Source of the DNA: Parietichytrium sp. I65-24A
Taxonomy: Eukaryota; Sar; Bigyra; Thraustochytrida; Thraustochytriidae
Length of the DNA: 64,000 nucleotides
Assembly (NCBI GenBank): GCA_012862575.1
Contig: BLSF01000055.1
Location: 127,698 to 191,697 of the forward strand
Direction of reading: 5' to 3'
Part shown: positions 41,097-50,872 of the stretch, piece by piece
How the letters are laid out: the number at the start of each line of letters is the position of its first letter
Numbering within the stretch: position 1 is the first letter of the stretch
Program-made: the position numbers and the translations under genes
The notes under the pieces: model-generated
Databases searched by the model: none
What the model saw: only the letters and a program-made list of their open reading frames with translations
Told to the model about the DNA's origin: nothing

Positions 41097-42626
41097 ATGG
41101 CGAGCCGCGGAACGGTGCTCGCTGCGGCAGCGCTTGCCGGCATCGGGTCGCTGGCAGTGATGGGGAGCGGATCTGCGAAAGAAGCAATTCGGGATGTGGC
41201 CGAAAGGGCGATACAGTGGATTGCAGCGCAAGGTGAGCTGGCGCCAGTGTATTATGGGCTGTTCCTGGCGGTTTGGATCACCATCCTCCTCCCGTGCTCC
41301 ATCATGGAAATCGTGCCCGGGTATTTGTTTGGAGTCTCGAAAGGCTTTTTTGCGTCCTTATTGGGGAAGACGCTTGGGGCGCTCATGAGCTCGCTGCTCG
41401 CAAAGTACTTTCTCAGAGATCGCGTTCAGAAAATCCTTCGGTCTAATCCGCGGCTCGAGGCAACGGGGGAAGCGATTGAGGAGGAAGGGGTGCGCGTCAT
41501 GGTCGTTGTCCGGCTTTCATACCTGCCGATGTTCTTCAAAAATTACGGAATCGCTACACTGAATGTACCCATGTCAGAGATCATGGCCTCTTCAGTCATC
41601 TCGAGCCTCCCTTTCTCCCTTCTTTGGTCCTTTATAGGGAACTCATCCCATGATCTTCAGAGCATTTTGGACGGGTCAAAGTCTCTCAAGGAAGTGATTC
41701 CAGAAAATCCATGGGTGTTGGCCGCCGGAGGTGCTGGGCTACTTGGTCTTCTTGGTACCATTGCAATTGTCGTAAACAGTATTTCGAAAAAGGTGGATGC
41801 TAAACTGAAAAGCAAGGCCGAATCAAAGGCACTCAAGAGTCCCTCTCCGAAAGAGCTCGACCCGGAAAACAGCGTGCAGTCTGCGTTTAGCGTGAAAACA
41901 ATCTCTGGAATACTTTGTGCGATTGCACTAGGCGGTCTGTACTGGGTCAACCGCGACGAGCTCCCGAGCTTGAAAGATGTCATGCTTGCCGCCGTGAATT
42001 GGATTTTGGAGCAGGGGCCCCTGGGACCAGTGTATTATACAATCTTTCTGGCGGTGTGGGTTGCAGCTCTCTTACCCTGCTCGATCTTGGAAATGGTTCC
42101 TGGCTATTTGTTTGGGTTCAATGTCGGGGTGGTGGTTAGCATTGTGGGCAAAAACATTGGAACGGTCATTAGCCTTCTTTTGGGGCGCTTTCTCTTGAAG
42201 GGCATGATCCAAAACCACATCTTGCGAAGGTACCCAAAACTTTCGGCTTTGGAGAAGGCCGTCAACGAAGGCGGTTTCCCAGTGCTCATCATGATTCGAT
42301 GCGCCTACATGCCGATGCTTGTGAAGAATTATGGGCTCAGCTGCCTGAACGTGTCGCTGCTCCAGGTTTGGGCCGCCTCGGTATTAGCCTCGTTTCCTTT
42401 TGCTGCGTTTTGGACGTTCTTGGGAGCTTCTGCGACAAACCTCGCCGACATATTCGATGGCAAACTTCAGGCTAAGGACATTCTGCCTGAAAACACCTTG
42501 CTTGTTGGTTCGGTCGGTGTTGTCGTTGGCGGTGTATTCTTTTACTACTTTTACAAGTTTATGCACCAGTTTCAGACAATTCTTGCCCAGGTGGAAAAGA
42601 AGGAAGCGAGCAAGAAAGCTCAGTAA
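41097..42626 (+). CDS. Tandem VTT-domain (TVP38/TMEM64/DedA-like) membrane protein
   Basis: A single-exon protein of 509 residues from the ATG at 41097 (MASRGTVLAAAALAG). It has two copies of one VTT unit, about residues 30-225 and 290-490. Each starts with (A/G)PVYY...FLAVW-x-x-x-LLPCSI(M/L)E(I/M)VPGYLFG and continues with GK-x-(L/I)G. Each then has a re-entrant region and a conserved R(L/C)(S/A)Y(L/M)PM(F/L)-x-KNYG block, ending in a WxF(I/L)G(N/A)S segment. VTT proteins of the TMEM41/VMP1/TMEM64 group act at the ER or Golgi, and several are lipid scramblases. Most members carry one VTT domain, so the internal duplication is notable. A Lys-rich loop links the halves. The C-terminus KKEASKKAQ is basic and cytosolic-like. 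Scramblase activity is inference. Confidence 0.9.
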   Translation: MASRGTVLAAAALAGIGSLAVMGSGSAKEAIRDVAERAIQWIAAQGELAPVYYGLFLAVWITILLPCSIMEIVPGYLFGVSKGFFASLLGKTLGALMSSLLAKYFLRDRVQKILRSNPRLEATGEAIEEEGVRVMVVVRLSYLPMFFKNYGIATLNVPMSEIMASSVISSLPFSLLWSFIGNSSHDLQSILDGSKSLKEVIPENPWVLAAGGAGLLGLLGTIAIVVNSISKKVDAKLKSKAESKALKSPSPKELDPENSVQSAFSVKTISGILCAIALGGLYWVNRDELPSLKDVMLAAVNWILEQGPLGPVYYTIFLAVWVAALLPCSILEMVPGYLFGFNVGVVVSIVGKNIGTVISLLLGRFLLKGMIQNHILRRYPKLSALEKAVNEGGFPVLIMIRCAYMPMLVKNYGLSCLNVSLLQVWAASVLASFPFAAFWTFLGASATNLADIFDGKLQAKDILPENTLLVGSVGVVVGGVFFYYFYKFMHQFQTILAQVEKKEASKKAQ

Positions 42627-42969
42627 GATAGAGAGGGAGCACCGGTGCAAGTCACCTTGCACGTTAAACCTAGTGCTCCAATACAGATCGGCGGTGCCTT
42701 CTTTCTGATTTCTTTTTAAGAGGAGATTTGCCACCACTATCTGCACTGCCCAAGTTTGACTGATTATTCTGATTACTCATCAAAAGAGAAATAAAAAAGA
42801 GAAATTTGATTCCACCAGAGTGGGAAAACGAGAGATCATGTTCAAGTATAGTTATGGATGGCTCCTGAAAATAAGGGGTGAAGCATGCGGTAACTCCTTG
42901 TGGCGCCATGAGTGGGCTAAACAAACGAAAAGGGGAAATCGAAAAAGACCGGGACGGCGAGACAGTCGC
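42627..42969. other. Convergent 3' gap
   Basis: 343 bases between the VTT gene and the calponin-homology gene. No gene or repeat of note is seen. Confidence 0.6.
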
Positions 42970-43714
42970 TCACTCAAGGACAGTGTTCTTACCGCAACCG
43001 CACAACGCCTTGATCTTGTCAAGCATTTCTTGAAGCGGGTTTCCATCTGCAGCTGCTGACGCGCGGACGCTTTTGCGCTTGCTGCTCCTCCTCTTGGACG
43101 CACGGGAGCTTCTGCGCTTCGACTCTTGTTCGTCGTCTTCTTCTTCTTGCGGAACTTCCGCAACGAAGATAGGCTCCAGACCGTCCTCGTCGCAAATCTC
43201 CTCCAACAGGACGAGGACAGAGATGACGTTAGAAGGCGAGCCTTCAAGTAGCTCTGCGCTGGTGATGGTGTCCGTGATTCCAAGGCGCCGGCAAGCGTCC
43301 TGGAACATCACCATGTTGTCACGGCCCTTGAAAATCTGCGTGTGCTCTGGGCTGGTTTTCACGTCGTGTACATCCTTGACGCCGCTGTCAGAGATGCGCG
43401 AGATTAGCTTCAAGAGAACCACACCATTGGACAGGTCCTCGCAAAAGCTGTCCGACGAGACAGGCTCCCCGGTCATGCCTAGATCAACAACGCAAGTTTG
43501 TCAGCATTCTAGCACCTCGCACACCCACCTTCCATGCAAGCCAATAAAATAAAATCCACGCAAACCTACTCATGAGCCATCCGGCATAGTACTCGGTGAG
43601 AGCCGCATCCTCCATCTCCAGCAGCTCCTTGCGCTCCGCGGTGAACCTCCCCCTCGGGTTGGTGTGAAGCTCCTTGCGATATTGCTTCACGGCCTTCATT
43701 TTCGAGCTTCCCAT
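42970..43714 (-). CDS. Calponin-homology domain protein (2 exons)
   Basis: Exons 43714-43570 and 43478-42970 on the minus strand encode 217 residues. The 91-base intron begins GTAGGT and has CTGAC about 25 bases before its TCTAG acceptor. It rejoins AGWLMS to MTGEPVSSDSF in frame. Residues about 30-130 form a single CH domain. It has DLSNGVVLLKLI, then the FKGRDNMVMFQDACRRLGI block and a final SPSNVISVLVLLEEI helix. This layout resembles single-CH proteins of the transgelin/calponin class that bind or bundle actin. The C-terminal 60 residues are Glu- then Arg/Ser-rich (KRRSSRASKRRSSKRKS) and end in a short helix. The basic Ser stretch could be phosphorylated and change filament binding, which is inference. 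The start is the first ATG (MGSSKMKAVKQY). Confidence 0.85.
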
Positions 43715-45475
43715 ACTCTGCCACACTGACAAGCACCGGCCTTCGCAGACCTGACCGACTGACCCCGCTCCGACTCCGACACTCCTCCGTCGAAAATGCA
43801 ACAGCCTCCCCGAGTCCTCGTGGACACTCCGCTCACTCTGTCAATTACTCGTGCTTCTGTCCGGGATGGCAGGTAAGGCAGGTAAGACACACCGCCACCT
43901 AGACACTCTCATTTGGTCAACACTGTCAATTGGTCAATTGCTGGCAATTGCTGGCAATGCTCTTACTAACAAGCCTCCACGTGTGTTCCTCTCCGCTCCT
44001 GCACTTGCATGCAATCCCATAATCCCATGCCTTGTTGCCATGCCATGTTATCACTGACTTATTGGAACGGTGTGCGCTTGCTCAACTTGTAATCGTCAAG
44101 TTTACAACAAAAACTCTGAGTCAGTAAGCTTACGTGTACAAGTACACTCTCGGGCAGGGCGAGTGCACTAACAACAATTACTCAGTACTTAGCCACTTAT
44201 TTCCTCCTTCCTTCGTGCTCTTCGCGCACACCATGCTCAGGGGAAATGCAGGAAATGAGAATGGGAATGGGAATAGGAGGGACGAGAGGGACGAGGCGAT
44301 GAAAAGCAGAGCTTCTACTAGCACGCCATCGTGGTGCCCACTCCAAGCCGGAAATGCTCAAGAGAAAGATCGATCGATCGATCGATCGAGGGAAGAAGGA
44401 AGGAAGGAGCAAGCGAGTTTAGGAGGCTTGGCGTGGATCTTTCCGGTGTGTATGTTTGATAACAACTTGAATCGTCGTTCGATGCTTTACATCTTCACAC
44501 TCACTCACCACTCAAGGGGCGCCAACGTTGCGCAAGTGTGGAATATACGCGTTAGGTGGAGATGGCTTCGTTCGGGTCCTGAGCCGTCTGTCTGGAAAAT
44601 GGGGTGAGCGAAGCTTATCAAGTGTGCCGGACCGTCCGCAGCATCCTCCTCGCACCAGCTACTTGAGATCAGATCCAGAACTCAGGACTCAGAAGTCATG
44701 ACTCAGGTTTTGCTCTGGGGAGTGGCTTGAATCGTGGTGCTCGTGATGCGGTCGCTTCATGTCAGGACATGTGAGAACTCGGTACTAGTACTTGTCGAGC
44801 GTTAACTAATCGTCGGTTGTCTCACTTCCAGGTGGACTCGCGTTGGCTCGTGTTGGTTCTGTGTTCAAAGAATTCAAAGATGGGCAAAAGATCCCCGAAT
44901 TTCCAATCGCTTGACACGATTGACGATCGATCAATCCATCAATCCAACAAATCATTATTTAATAGCACTTGCTAATGTTAGGTTATAGAAGAGGTGACCT
45001 AGGCTAACAGTAGGAGTGCCCACTCATCGCTACGTGCACACTGCTGCGCATTTCGGTAAGTAACTCCGTAAGGAGAAGAAAACCCATGCGGACAGTCCTA
45101 GTTGGTAAGAGTGAGTAGGAGAACTCGGCTAAACTACTCACGGTGTTACTCCGAAGTCACCATAAGAAATGACCATTTCAGCACAGTTCGACACGACGAA
45201 AAACAAAAATGAACAAAACAATTCAATTGAAAGCTAAAAATAAATAAAAACAAACAAACAAACAAACCAAAGAGCCTGGCTCAGACAAGACCATCTTTTC
45301 CATTCCTTCTCCTCTTCACTGAAACCAAAACTACAGAACCGACCGGCACGTACAGAGGAGCAACAACTCCTGGGTACCTGGGTCCAACTGAGTACTGAGT
45401 ACTGAGTACTAGCTTGGGCGGTGGAACGTCCAAAAAACGTTATCTACGAGTGTACTCGTACCGGTACACGTACAC

Positions 45476-45520
45476 CGTGAGACCGTGAGACCGTGAGACC
45501 GTGAGACCGTGAGACCGTGA
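45476..45520 (+). repeat. 8-bp GTGAGACC minisatellite
   Basis: Five to six perfect GTGAGACC units about 210-250 bases before the nucleotidase ATG. Confidence 0.9.
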
Positions 45521-45564
45521 CGTGAGGTGCGTGTACTCGAGTACACCTATCACAGTACGCTGAA

Positions 45565-45620
45565 AAGAGGTCAAGAGAAGAAGAAGAAGAAGAAGAGGAG
45601 AGAGAGAGAGAGAGAGGAGA
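45565..45620 (+). promoter_or_regulatory. GAA / GA tract upstream of the nucleotidase gene
   Basis: GAA units followed by GA units on the coding strand, 110-165 bases before the ATG. Confidence 0.4.
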
Positions 45621-45642
45621 TTGAAGCGAACGAGGTGGTGCG

Positions 45643-45700
45643 TGAAAGCAGTGAAAGCAGTGAAAGCAGTGAAAGCAGTGAAAGTGAAAGCAGTGGAAGC
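45643..45700 (+). repeat. 9-bp GTGAAAGCA minisatellite in the leader
   Basis: Five GTGAAAGCA units with one shortened unit, ending about 30 bases before the ATG at 45730. Confidence 0.9.
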
Positions 45701-45729
45701 GGAAGGGATAGACGGAGTTGGAGTTGGAG

Positions 45730-45882
45730 ATGGAGATGGCGGCGCAAGATGGGAAAGTGACGGTGCTGGTTGACATGGACGGCGTGCTGTGCAACTTTGA
45801 TCTCGCGGTGAACAAGATATACTCGAGGCTGTACCCGGACGAGCCGGTGCTGGACTTGGACTGTAAGTGCGCTTTGCGAGAA

Positions 45883-45917
<35 letters not shown>

Positions 45918-46479
45918 TGGAGCTCGCGGAGAGTAGGCCGGCTGACGCACGCGGTGGAGCGCAACGTTAGCGCACAGGAATGACTTTTACATGAGCAAAA
46001 ATTACGAAGCACAATTCGGCCCCCAAGCCGCCAAGCGCGTCAAAGATATCACGGAAGCTGAAGGGTTCTTTGCCGAGTTGGAGCCAATTCAAGGGAGTAT
46101 TTCGGCCCTCAAGCGCCTAGCCGGGGATGACAGGGTGAACCTGCTGTTTTGCACTTCCCCACTGTCGTGCTACGACTTTGTGTTGAGGGAAAAGTTTGCC
46201 TGGGTGGAACGGCATCTTGGATTTGAGTGGACAAAGAAGATTGTCATTGCAAAGGACAAGACTGTGGTTGTCGGCGATATTCTCATTGATGACCGACCAA
46301 TCATCAAAGGTCTTTTGGGCACGCCTATTTGGGAGCACGTGGTGTTCGACCAACCTTACAACCGCCACATAAAGGATAAGCGGAGACTTAACACTTGGGA
46401 CGAGTCGGAGGTAGAAGAGCTTATCCAAGCGACACTTTCGCGGAAGAGAAAGCGCAGCAAACCTTCTTGCGAGACCTGA
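45730..46479 (+). CDS. 5'(3')-deoxyribonucleotidase-like HAD phosphatase (2 exons)
   Basis: Exons 45730-45862 and 45971-46479 encode 213 residues. The intron is 108 bases, GTAAGT to GTTAG, with CTGAC about 25 bases before the acceptor. The nearer CAG acceptor at 45977 would give a stop codon, so the upstream TAG acceptor is preferred. That choice yields LDSHRNDFYMSKNY, matching the LEDRRGFWVSEQY region of the animal enzyme. The HAD motif I is LVDMDGVLCNFD (Asp15 and Asp17). Motif II is near FCTSPL. The Lys motif is AKDKTVV and motif IV is ILIDDRP. The family dephosphorylates deoxyribonucleoside monophosphates and helps balance dNTP pools. No mitochondrial peptide is apparent. Two in-frame ATGs (45730, 45736) could both serve as start. 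Confidence 0.9.
45887..45916 (+). repeat. (TG)n inside the nucleotidase intron
   Basis: About 15 TG units lie between the 5' splice site and the CTGAC branch motif of the 108-base intron. Confidence 0.9.
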
Positions 46480-46787
46480 TTGGCTGCTGTCTTGCTTTTA
46501 TATGTATATGATTGTTGCAGAGGGAGCGCAAACTTTTATGCTGGATATATCAGACGCAACCGCTTCGCCGAAGATCTGGCTCTGAGCTTTACAAGACTGA
46601 GGCGAACGATCGCAGAGAAAACTAACAGTGGGTAAACTACGCGTACAACTGGGGGGTGGCCCGGAGTAGGAAATGTAAAACAGCACAGGAAAGGGGGAGG
46701 GGGGGGGGGATGACTTTATTATGCACTTCATGTCCAGTTTGGCAAATTCTTGACCAAAATCATTTTTTAAAAAACCAATCATTTCTT
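46480..46787. other. Convergent 3' gap
   Basis: 308 bases between the nucleotidase and PI4K stop codons, with a G-run near 46691-46709. No gene is seen. Confidence 0.6.
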
Positions 46788-49520
46788 CTACAAGCACGGC
46801 TCCAGCCCGTTGCTCCATTTCTGAAACTTTTCGTAAAGGATGGTGCGTTTCGAGGTGCTCGCATGGGCAACGAGCCGCCGCATCTTCTTCCCCGCTTGTT
46901 GATCAGAATACCCGCTCAGCAAAAGCCTCTCTTTCAGCTCGCGCACAACACGTTTGACGCCCCCGCCAGGCTGGTTGAAGCATGGAAGCTTGGACTTGTG
47001 ACCGCTGATCTCTATCAATGTAACCAGAGTGGTTGCGTGCCTGCGCGCCTCCAATAAGCCGTCCACAACGAGGTCATTAAAGTACTTCCAATTGGCCGAC
47101 GACTTACCACCCATCGCCTCCACAAGCTCAGGAGTCATCTTGAAAGCAGCTTTCTCCAAGCTAAAGTCTGTGTGCTTAATCTTGTCCTTGCCGGGCGCCA
47201 TGCCAAAAACGAAGCCAAAGTCAATATGGGTGACATGCCCAGTCTTCTGATTCAGCATAATATTGCCATTGTGCCGATCCTTGATCCCGAGGATATACGT
47301 TGCAACGCTGTAGCCGGCCATTGATTGGATGAAATGTTTTTGCGCCTTTTCAAATTCGTCACCTTCGAAAGTCTTCTTGAGGTATTCTCCGATTTTGCAG
47401 CTATCATTGTTTTTCTTGATACCGTCAAATGAATCCGAGTCCTTCACCACCTCAAGCAGGCCACAGGTTTGAGCAGTCGACATAATTCTGTATGGATTGA
47501 GGTACAGCTCGAGATTTTTATCCGCCCATATATCGTGAAGGAACTGAATTAGTTGCATGATAAAAACCTCCTGCCGTAAGTCGTCATTGCTTTTTGCAAT
47601 GAGCTTCTCCTCAAACTTTGGCGGTTCCAAGCCCGCATCGTTTTGAGCAGCCTTAGACTGCTCTGCGCCAGAGCTCGACGCAGGGTCGCTGGCCTCGTCG
47701 TAGTCCAAGAACTTGCCTAACGCTGCGAGAAATTTGCCGCGCCTCTTGCGGCTACCAAGAGAGATCTCCTCTCCGGAGTTTTCCAAAGGCTTCTGGTTGC
47801 GATTCTGCTCTGACTTGTGTGCCTCCACCTCAGGTACGTAATCGCCACCGTGACCCAAGAGAATATGTACAGCATCACATTTCAGGATTGCCGAGCGGAA
47901 TTTGCGGCGGTGCTCGGATGCCTCGTCTGTGTTGTTCTGCTTGGAAGAGTCCCTCCACAAGTTGGGCGGCTGGGAGTCCAGAGTGCTCGATCGGTGCTTG
48001 CGAAGCGAAGCGTCCGAGTCTTCGGTTGTGAGATCCATTCCAGCAGGCAATTTGGTGACCGAATTTCGCGCGCTGCGCACAAACTCGTTGCGAATGAGCG
48101 CTCGCTTGGAGCTACTGGACTGGTCACGCTCGAGCTGCTCAATGTCTTCCTCGTCCAGGATGTCTGCGGTAGCATCAAATCCCAACGTTTGGTACAAGTA
48201 CGTCGACACGTCCATGGCATGCTCCGGATCGTCCGAGGTGACTTCAAAGACCATCAGACACGGGCACCTCTCTCGAGTCGAGAATGCAGTGGAGCTTTCG
48301 GCCACTGGATTGACGACCCGCTGCCAGGGGTCAGTACTTCCACACAAGGGTACGTACACACAACCAGCAACTTCCAGCTTTCGTAGCTTGGCGCGCAGCT
48401 CTTCTTTCCTCTTGGAGGTGTCCACAAATCGAAGCTCCTCGCAGATGTCGGTCATCGTACGCACAAAGTTCCGCTCCGACTTGTAGAAACCGTAGCGCGC
48501 AATCTGCGCGGAAGAGAGGACGCTCAAGTCGATGTCTGCGTCTCCCACGCGGCGTTGGGTGTTTAAAGCGACGTCACGCGGCGGCGCATGGATGGCCTCC
48601 TCTATAGCGCGAATGCAGTCTTCCATGGCCTCCTGGGATTTCGCCTTCAGCAGATATTTGCGCTCGCGGTCAATCTCATGCAGCTCAAAGTTGAACTGCG
48701 GTTGGCCCGATTTCGGCTCCACTCTCACAACCTTGCAGTTTTCCAAAGGGATAGAGCGCTTCACCTTGTTGTCCTTCACCCTCAGGCAGTACAAGACCCG
48801 GCGGCAAATGACGAACCTGCGTGTGATCCACCTCTCTCGATGAAACCCTCCACGCTTCTTCCAGCGCATATAGCCCAGATCCCCGGTGTACGTGAACTCG
48901 CCTTGTTCGTCCACCTCGGTGGCGATCCGCAGCGCCTGAAACCTCCTGTCGCTGCCTTCCAATTCCAGCAGCTCGTCGTAGTTGATCTTCCGGTCCTTGT
49001 ATAGCTGCTCAATCTGGTCGTTCAGTGGAGTCCCGTACACCACTGACAGCTCAAGTTTCTGCAGCAGCATCACGCAGCGATTGTACAGCTTGAGGTCTGC
49101 GCGCGGGTTCCTGTTGCCGCTGCCATCTTCTATCTGGTAGTCCTCCATCAGCCCGCACAGAATCCAACTCAGCTGCAGCGCCAGGTGCAGCGACTGCTGC
49201 GACACGAACAACGTGAACTGCTCGATGATCGCGTCTGGCCACTCCACCTCCAGGTGCACCAGCATATGTGCCAACTGCGGCAGGTAGAACTCGATCCCGC
49301 TGAACGAGTTGGCCTCATTCGCGTAGATGGACAGCAGGTCCGTCACGATACGGTTGAAATTAGGCTGGTCCCGTGCCCTCCAGATGAGCGTCACTATGCC
49401 TCGCACGTCCAGCGCCTCCTGCTCCAAGGTGGCGTCCACCTGGTTCACGAACAGCTTCAGTGTCTCCTTCGCGTACGATTCGCCTCCTGCGCCTCCTGCT
49501 GTGCTCGACGAGCACCCCAT
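46788..49520 (-). CDS. Phosphatidylinositol 4-kinase beta-type with PH domain and acylation motif
   Basis: A single-exon protein of 910 residues from the ATG at 49520. The N-terminus MGCSSSTAGG fits an N-myristoylation signal (Gly2, Ser6) with Cys3 available for palmitoylation. Residues about 20-200 are helical and resemble the lipid-kinase-unique region (QLSWILCGLMEDYQ). Residues about 215-310 form a PH domain (RWKKRGGFHRERWITRRFVIC ... AMEDCIRAIEEAI). Two disordered stretches flank a FYKSERNFVRTMTDICEELR segment typical of PI4K-beta. The kinase domain occupies about 640-900. It has DDLRQEVFIMQLIQF, the catalytic loop KDRHNGNIML (near 746) and DFGFVFG (near 765). It closes with LPCFNQPG and ILYEKFQKWSNGL. 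It makes PI4P for Golgi traffic. A PH insertion is absent from animal and yeast PI4K-beta. Confidence 0.93.
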   Translation of the reverse strand: MGCSSSTAGGAGGESYAKETLKLFVNQVDATLEQEALDVRGIVTLIWRARDQPNFNRIVTDLLSIYANEANSFSGIEFYLPQLAHMLVHLEVEWPDAIIEQFTLFVSQQSLHLALQLSWILCGLMEDYQIEDGSGNRNPRADLKLYNRCVMLLQKLELSVVYGTPLNDQIEQLYKDRKINYDELLELEGSDRRFQALRIATEVDEQGEFTYTGDLGYMRWKKRGGFHRERWITRRFVICRRVLYCLRVKDNKVKRSIPLENCKVVRVEPKSGQPQFNFELHEIDRERKYLLKAKSQEAMEDCIRAIEEAIHAPPRDVALNTQRRVGDADIDLSVLSSAQIARYGFYKSERNFVRTMTDICEELRFVDTSKRKEELRAKLRKLEVAGCVYVPLCGSTDPWQRVVNPVAESSTAFSTRERCPCLMVFEVTSDDPEHAMDVSTYLYQTLGFDATADILDEEDIEQLERDQSSSSKRALIRNEFVRSARNSVTKLPAGMDLTTEDSDASLRKHRSSTLDSQPPNLWRDSSKQNNTDEASEHRRKFRSAILKCDAVHILLGHGGDYVPEVEAHKSEQNRNQKPLENSGEEISLGSRKRRGKFLAALGKFLDYDEASDPASSSGAEQSKAAQNDAGLEPPKFEEKLIAKSNDDLRQEVFIMQLIQFLHDIWADKNLELYLNPYRIMSTAQTCGLLEVVKDSDSFDGIKKNNDSCKIGEYLKKTFEGDEFEKAQKHFIQSMAGYSVATYILGIKDRHNGNIMLNQKTGHVTHIDFGFVFGMAPGKDKIKHTDFSLEKAAFKMTPELVEAMGGKSSANWKYFNDLVVDGLLEARRHATTLVTLIEISGHKSKLPCFNQPGGGVKRVVRELKERLLLSGYSDQQAGKKMRRLVAHASTSKRTILYEKFQKWSNGLEPCL

Positions 49521-49827
49521 TTTCAACTCAAAGGGATAGTTCCCGCTACGCTATTGTCTCCAATCCTGTCACAAGTCCCGGCCGTAGAAGGGACGCCGCC
49601 GTCGCGGGACACGAGCACTTACTGGCTAGACGCGGCGAATTTCAACAGCGCGCCTCAGTTTGCCACAGTATATACGATGAGTTCCCCCGCAAGCTCCTGA
49701 CCTGTGGGCACGGTGTCCTGACCGTGTGAGTGTTTGAGTATGTGAGTGTGTAAGTGTGTGAGTGTGTGAGTGAGGCGGTGACTTGTATCTCCGTCTCTAA
49801 TTGTTCCCGCTGCCTCCCTCCACTGCT

Positions 49828-49938
49828 GCTTTCTGCTTTCTGCTTTCTGCTTTCTGCTTTCTGCTTTCTGCTTTCTGCTTTCTGCTTTCTGCTTTCTGCT
49901 TTCTGCTTTCTGCTTTCTGCTTTCTGCTTTCTGCTTTC
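49828..49938 (+). repeat. Heptanucleotide GCTTTCT minisatellite
   Basis: About 15 nearly perfect 7-bp units (GCTTTCT on plus, AGAAAGC on the PI4K coding strand), about 310-420 bases upstream of the PI4K ATG. There are no spacers, so it is not a CRISPR array. Confidence 0.93.
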
Positions 49939-50872
49939 CAGTATCCTCACTCGATGTGAGGTTGAGCCTCGCTATGTACTCGATGTACCATACACCTATC
50001 CTCCCATTCCTCCTATCCTCCGCTCCTTGCTGCTGCTACCTCTCCTGCTGAGTGCTCTCGGTAGTGCAGTAGTATGCGCCGACTCTGAGGACATTTTGAT
50101 AAGCTGGACTAACTAGTATGTGATTGTCAGTGAAACGCTTCTCCCTCTGTTTCCCTTGTTCCCTACCCACTGCAACCACTCTGCTCCCTTGCATTTGAGC
50201 TAGTGCCCCGCCCACCCACAGTTACCAATGATCACTGATCAGTGATGTGTGGAACCAGCAGTGCTCCGTTATGGTGCGCCAGAACGGTACGCGAGGACAC
50301 CCTGTACGGTTAAAGTATGGCTATGGAGTGCGCGGGGACTACTTGGGTTCTTTTGACGACCGAGCTCCAGGTCTTGTAAAGCATAATCATAAGTCCTCCT
50401 ACCAGGGACCGACATCACTGTCTAACCACCCCTCACTAGTAGTCCACGATTCCCACATAGTCTACCAGTTAAGCCTTCCCTAGTGGCCTGGCTGATCCGT
50501 TTGACTATTACGTCCCTTAGTAATTACGCAGCGTAGGCTGTGTTAGGTCAGGGTGGAGCTTTGGAAGGCATGGTGGAACACCCAATACAAGCCACAGCGT
50601 CAGTGCGTTCGCAAAATGGAGGTTTTCGGTTCTTGGCCATCGTTGGACGCGGCGATGCTGATGCGCGAGGACAGTGCGGAATCAGAGAGGGAACCAGGAA
50701 CCAGGAACTCACGGAGCCATTTCGAAACGCCTGCGGACATGTGGACAATGTCCAGCGCTTTCTAGCTCCAGCTCAGAGATGCAATCCAGTCGTCAAATAG
50801 GACATTCTCTCGAATAGGAGCCTCGATCAGTTGATAACTTCTGAGTGCAAAGTGCTGAGGGAAACGAGCCAA

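Larger units (their letters stand above)
43715..45729. other. Divergent promoter region
   Basis: 2.0 kb between the calponin-homology gene and the nucleotidase gene. No gene is seen in 43.7-45.4 kb. There is a GATC run near 44371-44390 and a triple GAGTACT palindrome near 45389-45410. The last 300 bases are packed with minisatellites, which are listed separately. Confidence 0.55.

Noticed and set aside
45440-46012. Minus-strand frames of 168-190 codons opposite the nucleotidase leader and exon 1
   Set aside because: They are made of translated microsatellites (Thr-His, Ser-Leu runs). The plus strand carries a HAD phosphatase.
49828-49938. Regular repeat considered as a CRISPR-like array
   Set aside because: The 7-bp units are contiguous with no spacers, so it is a minisatellite in a eukaryotic promoter region.
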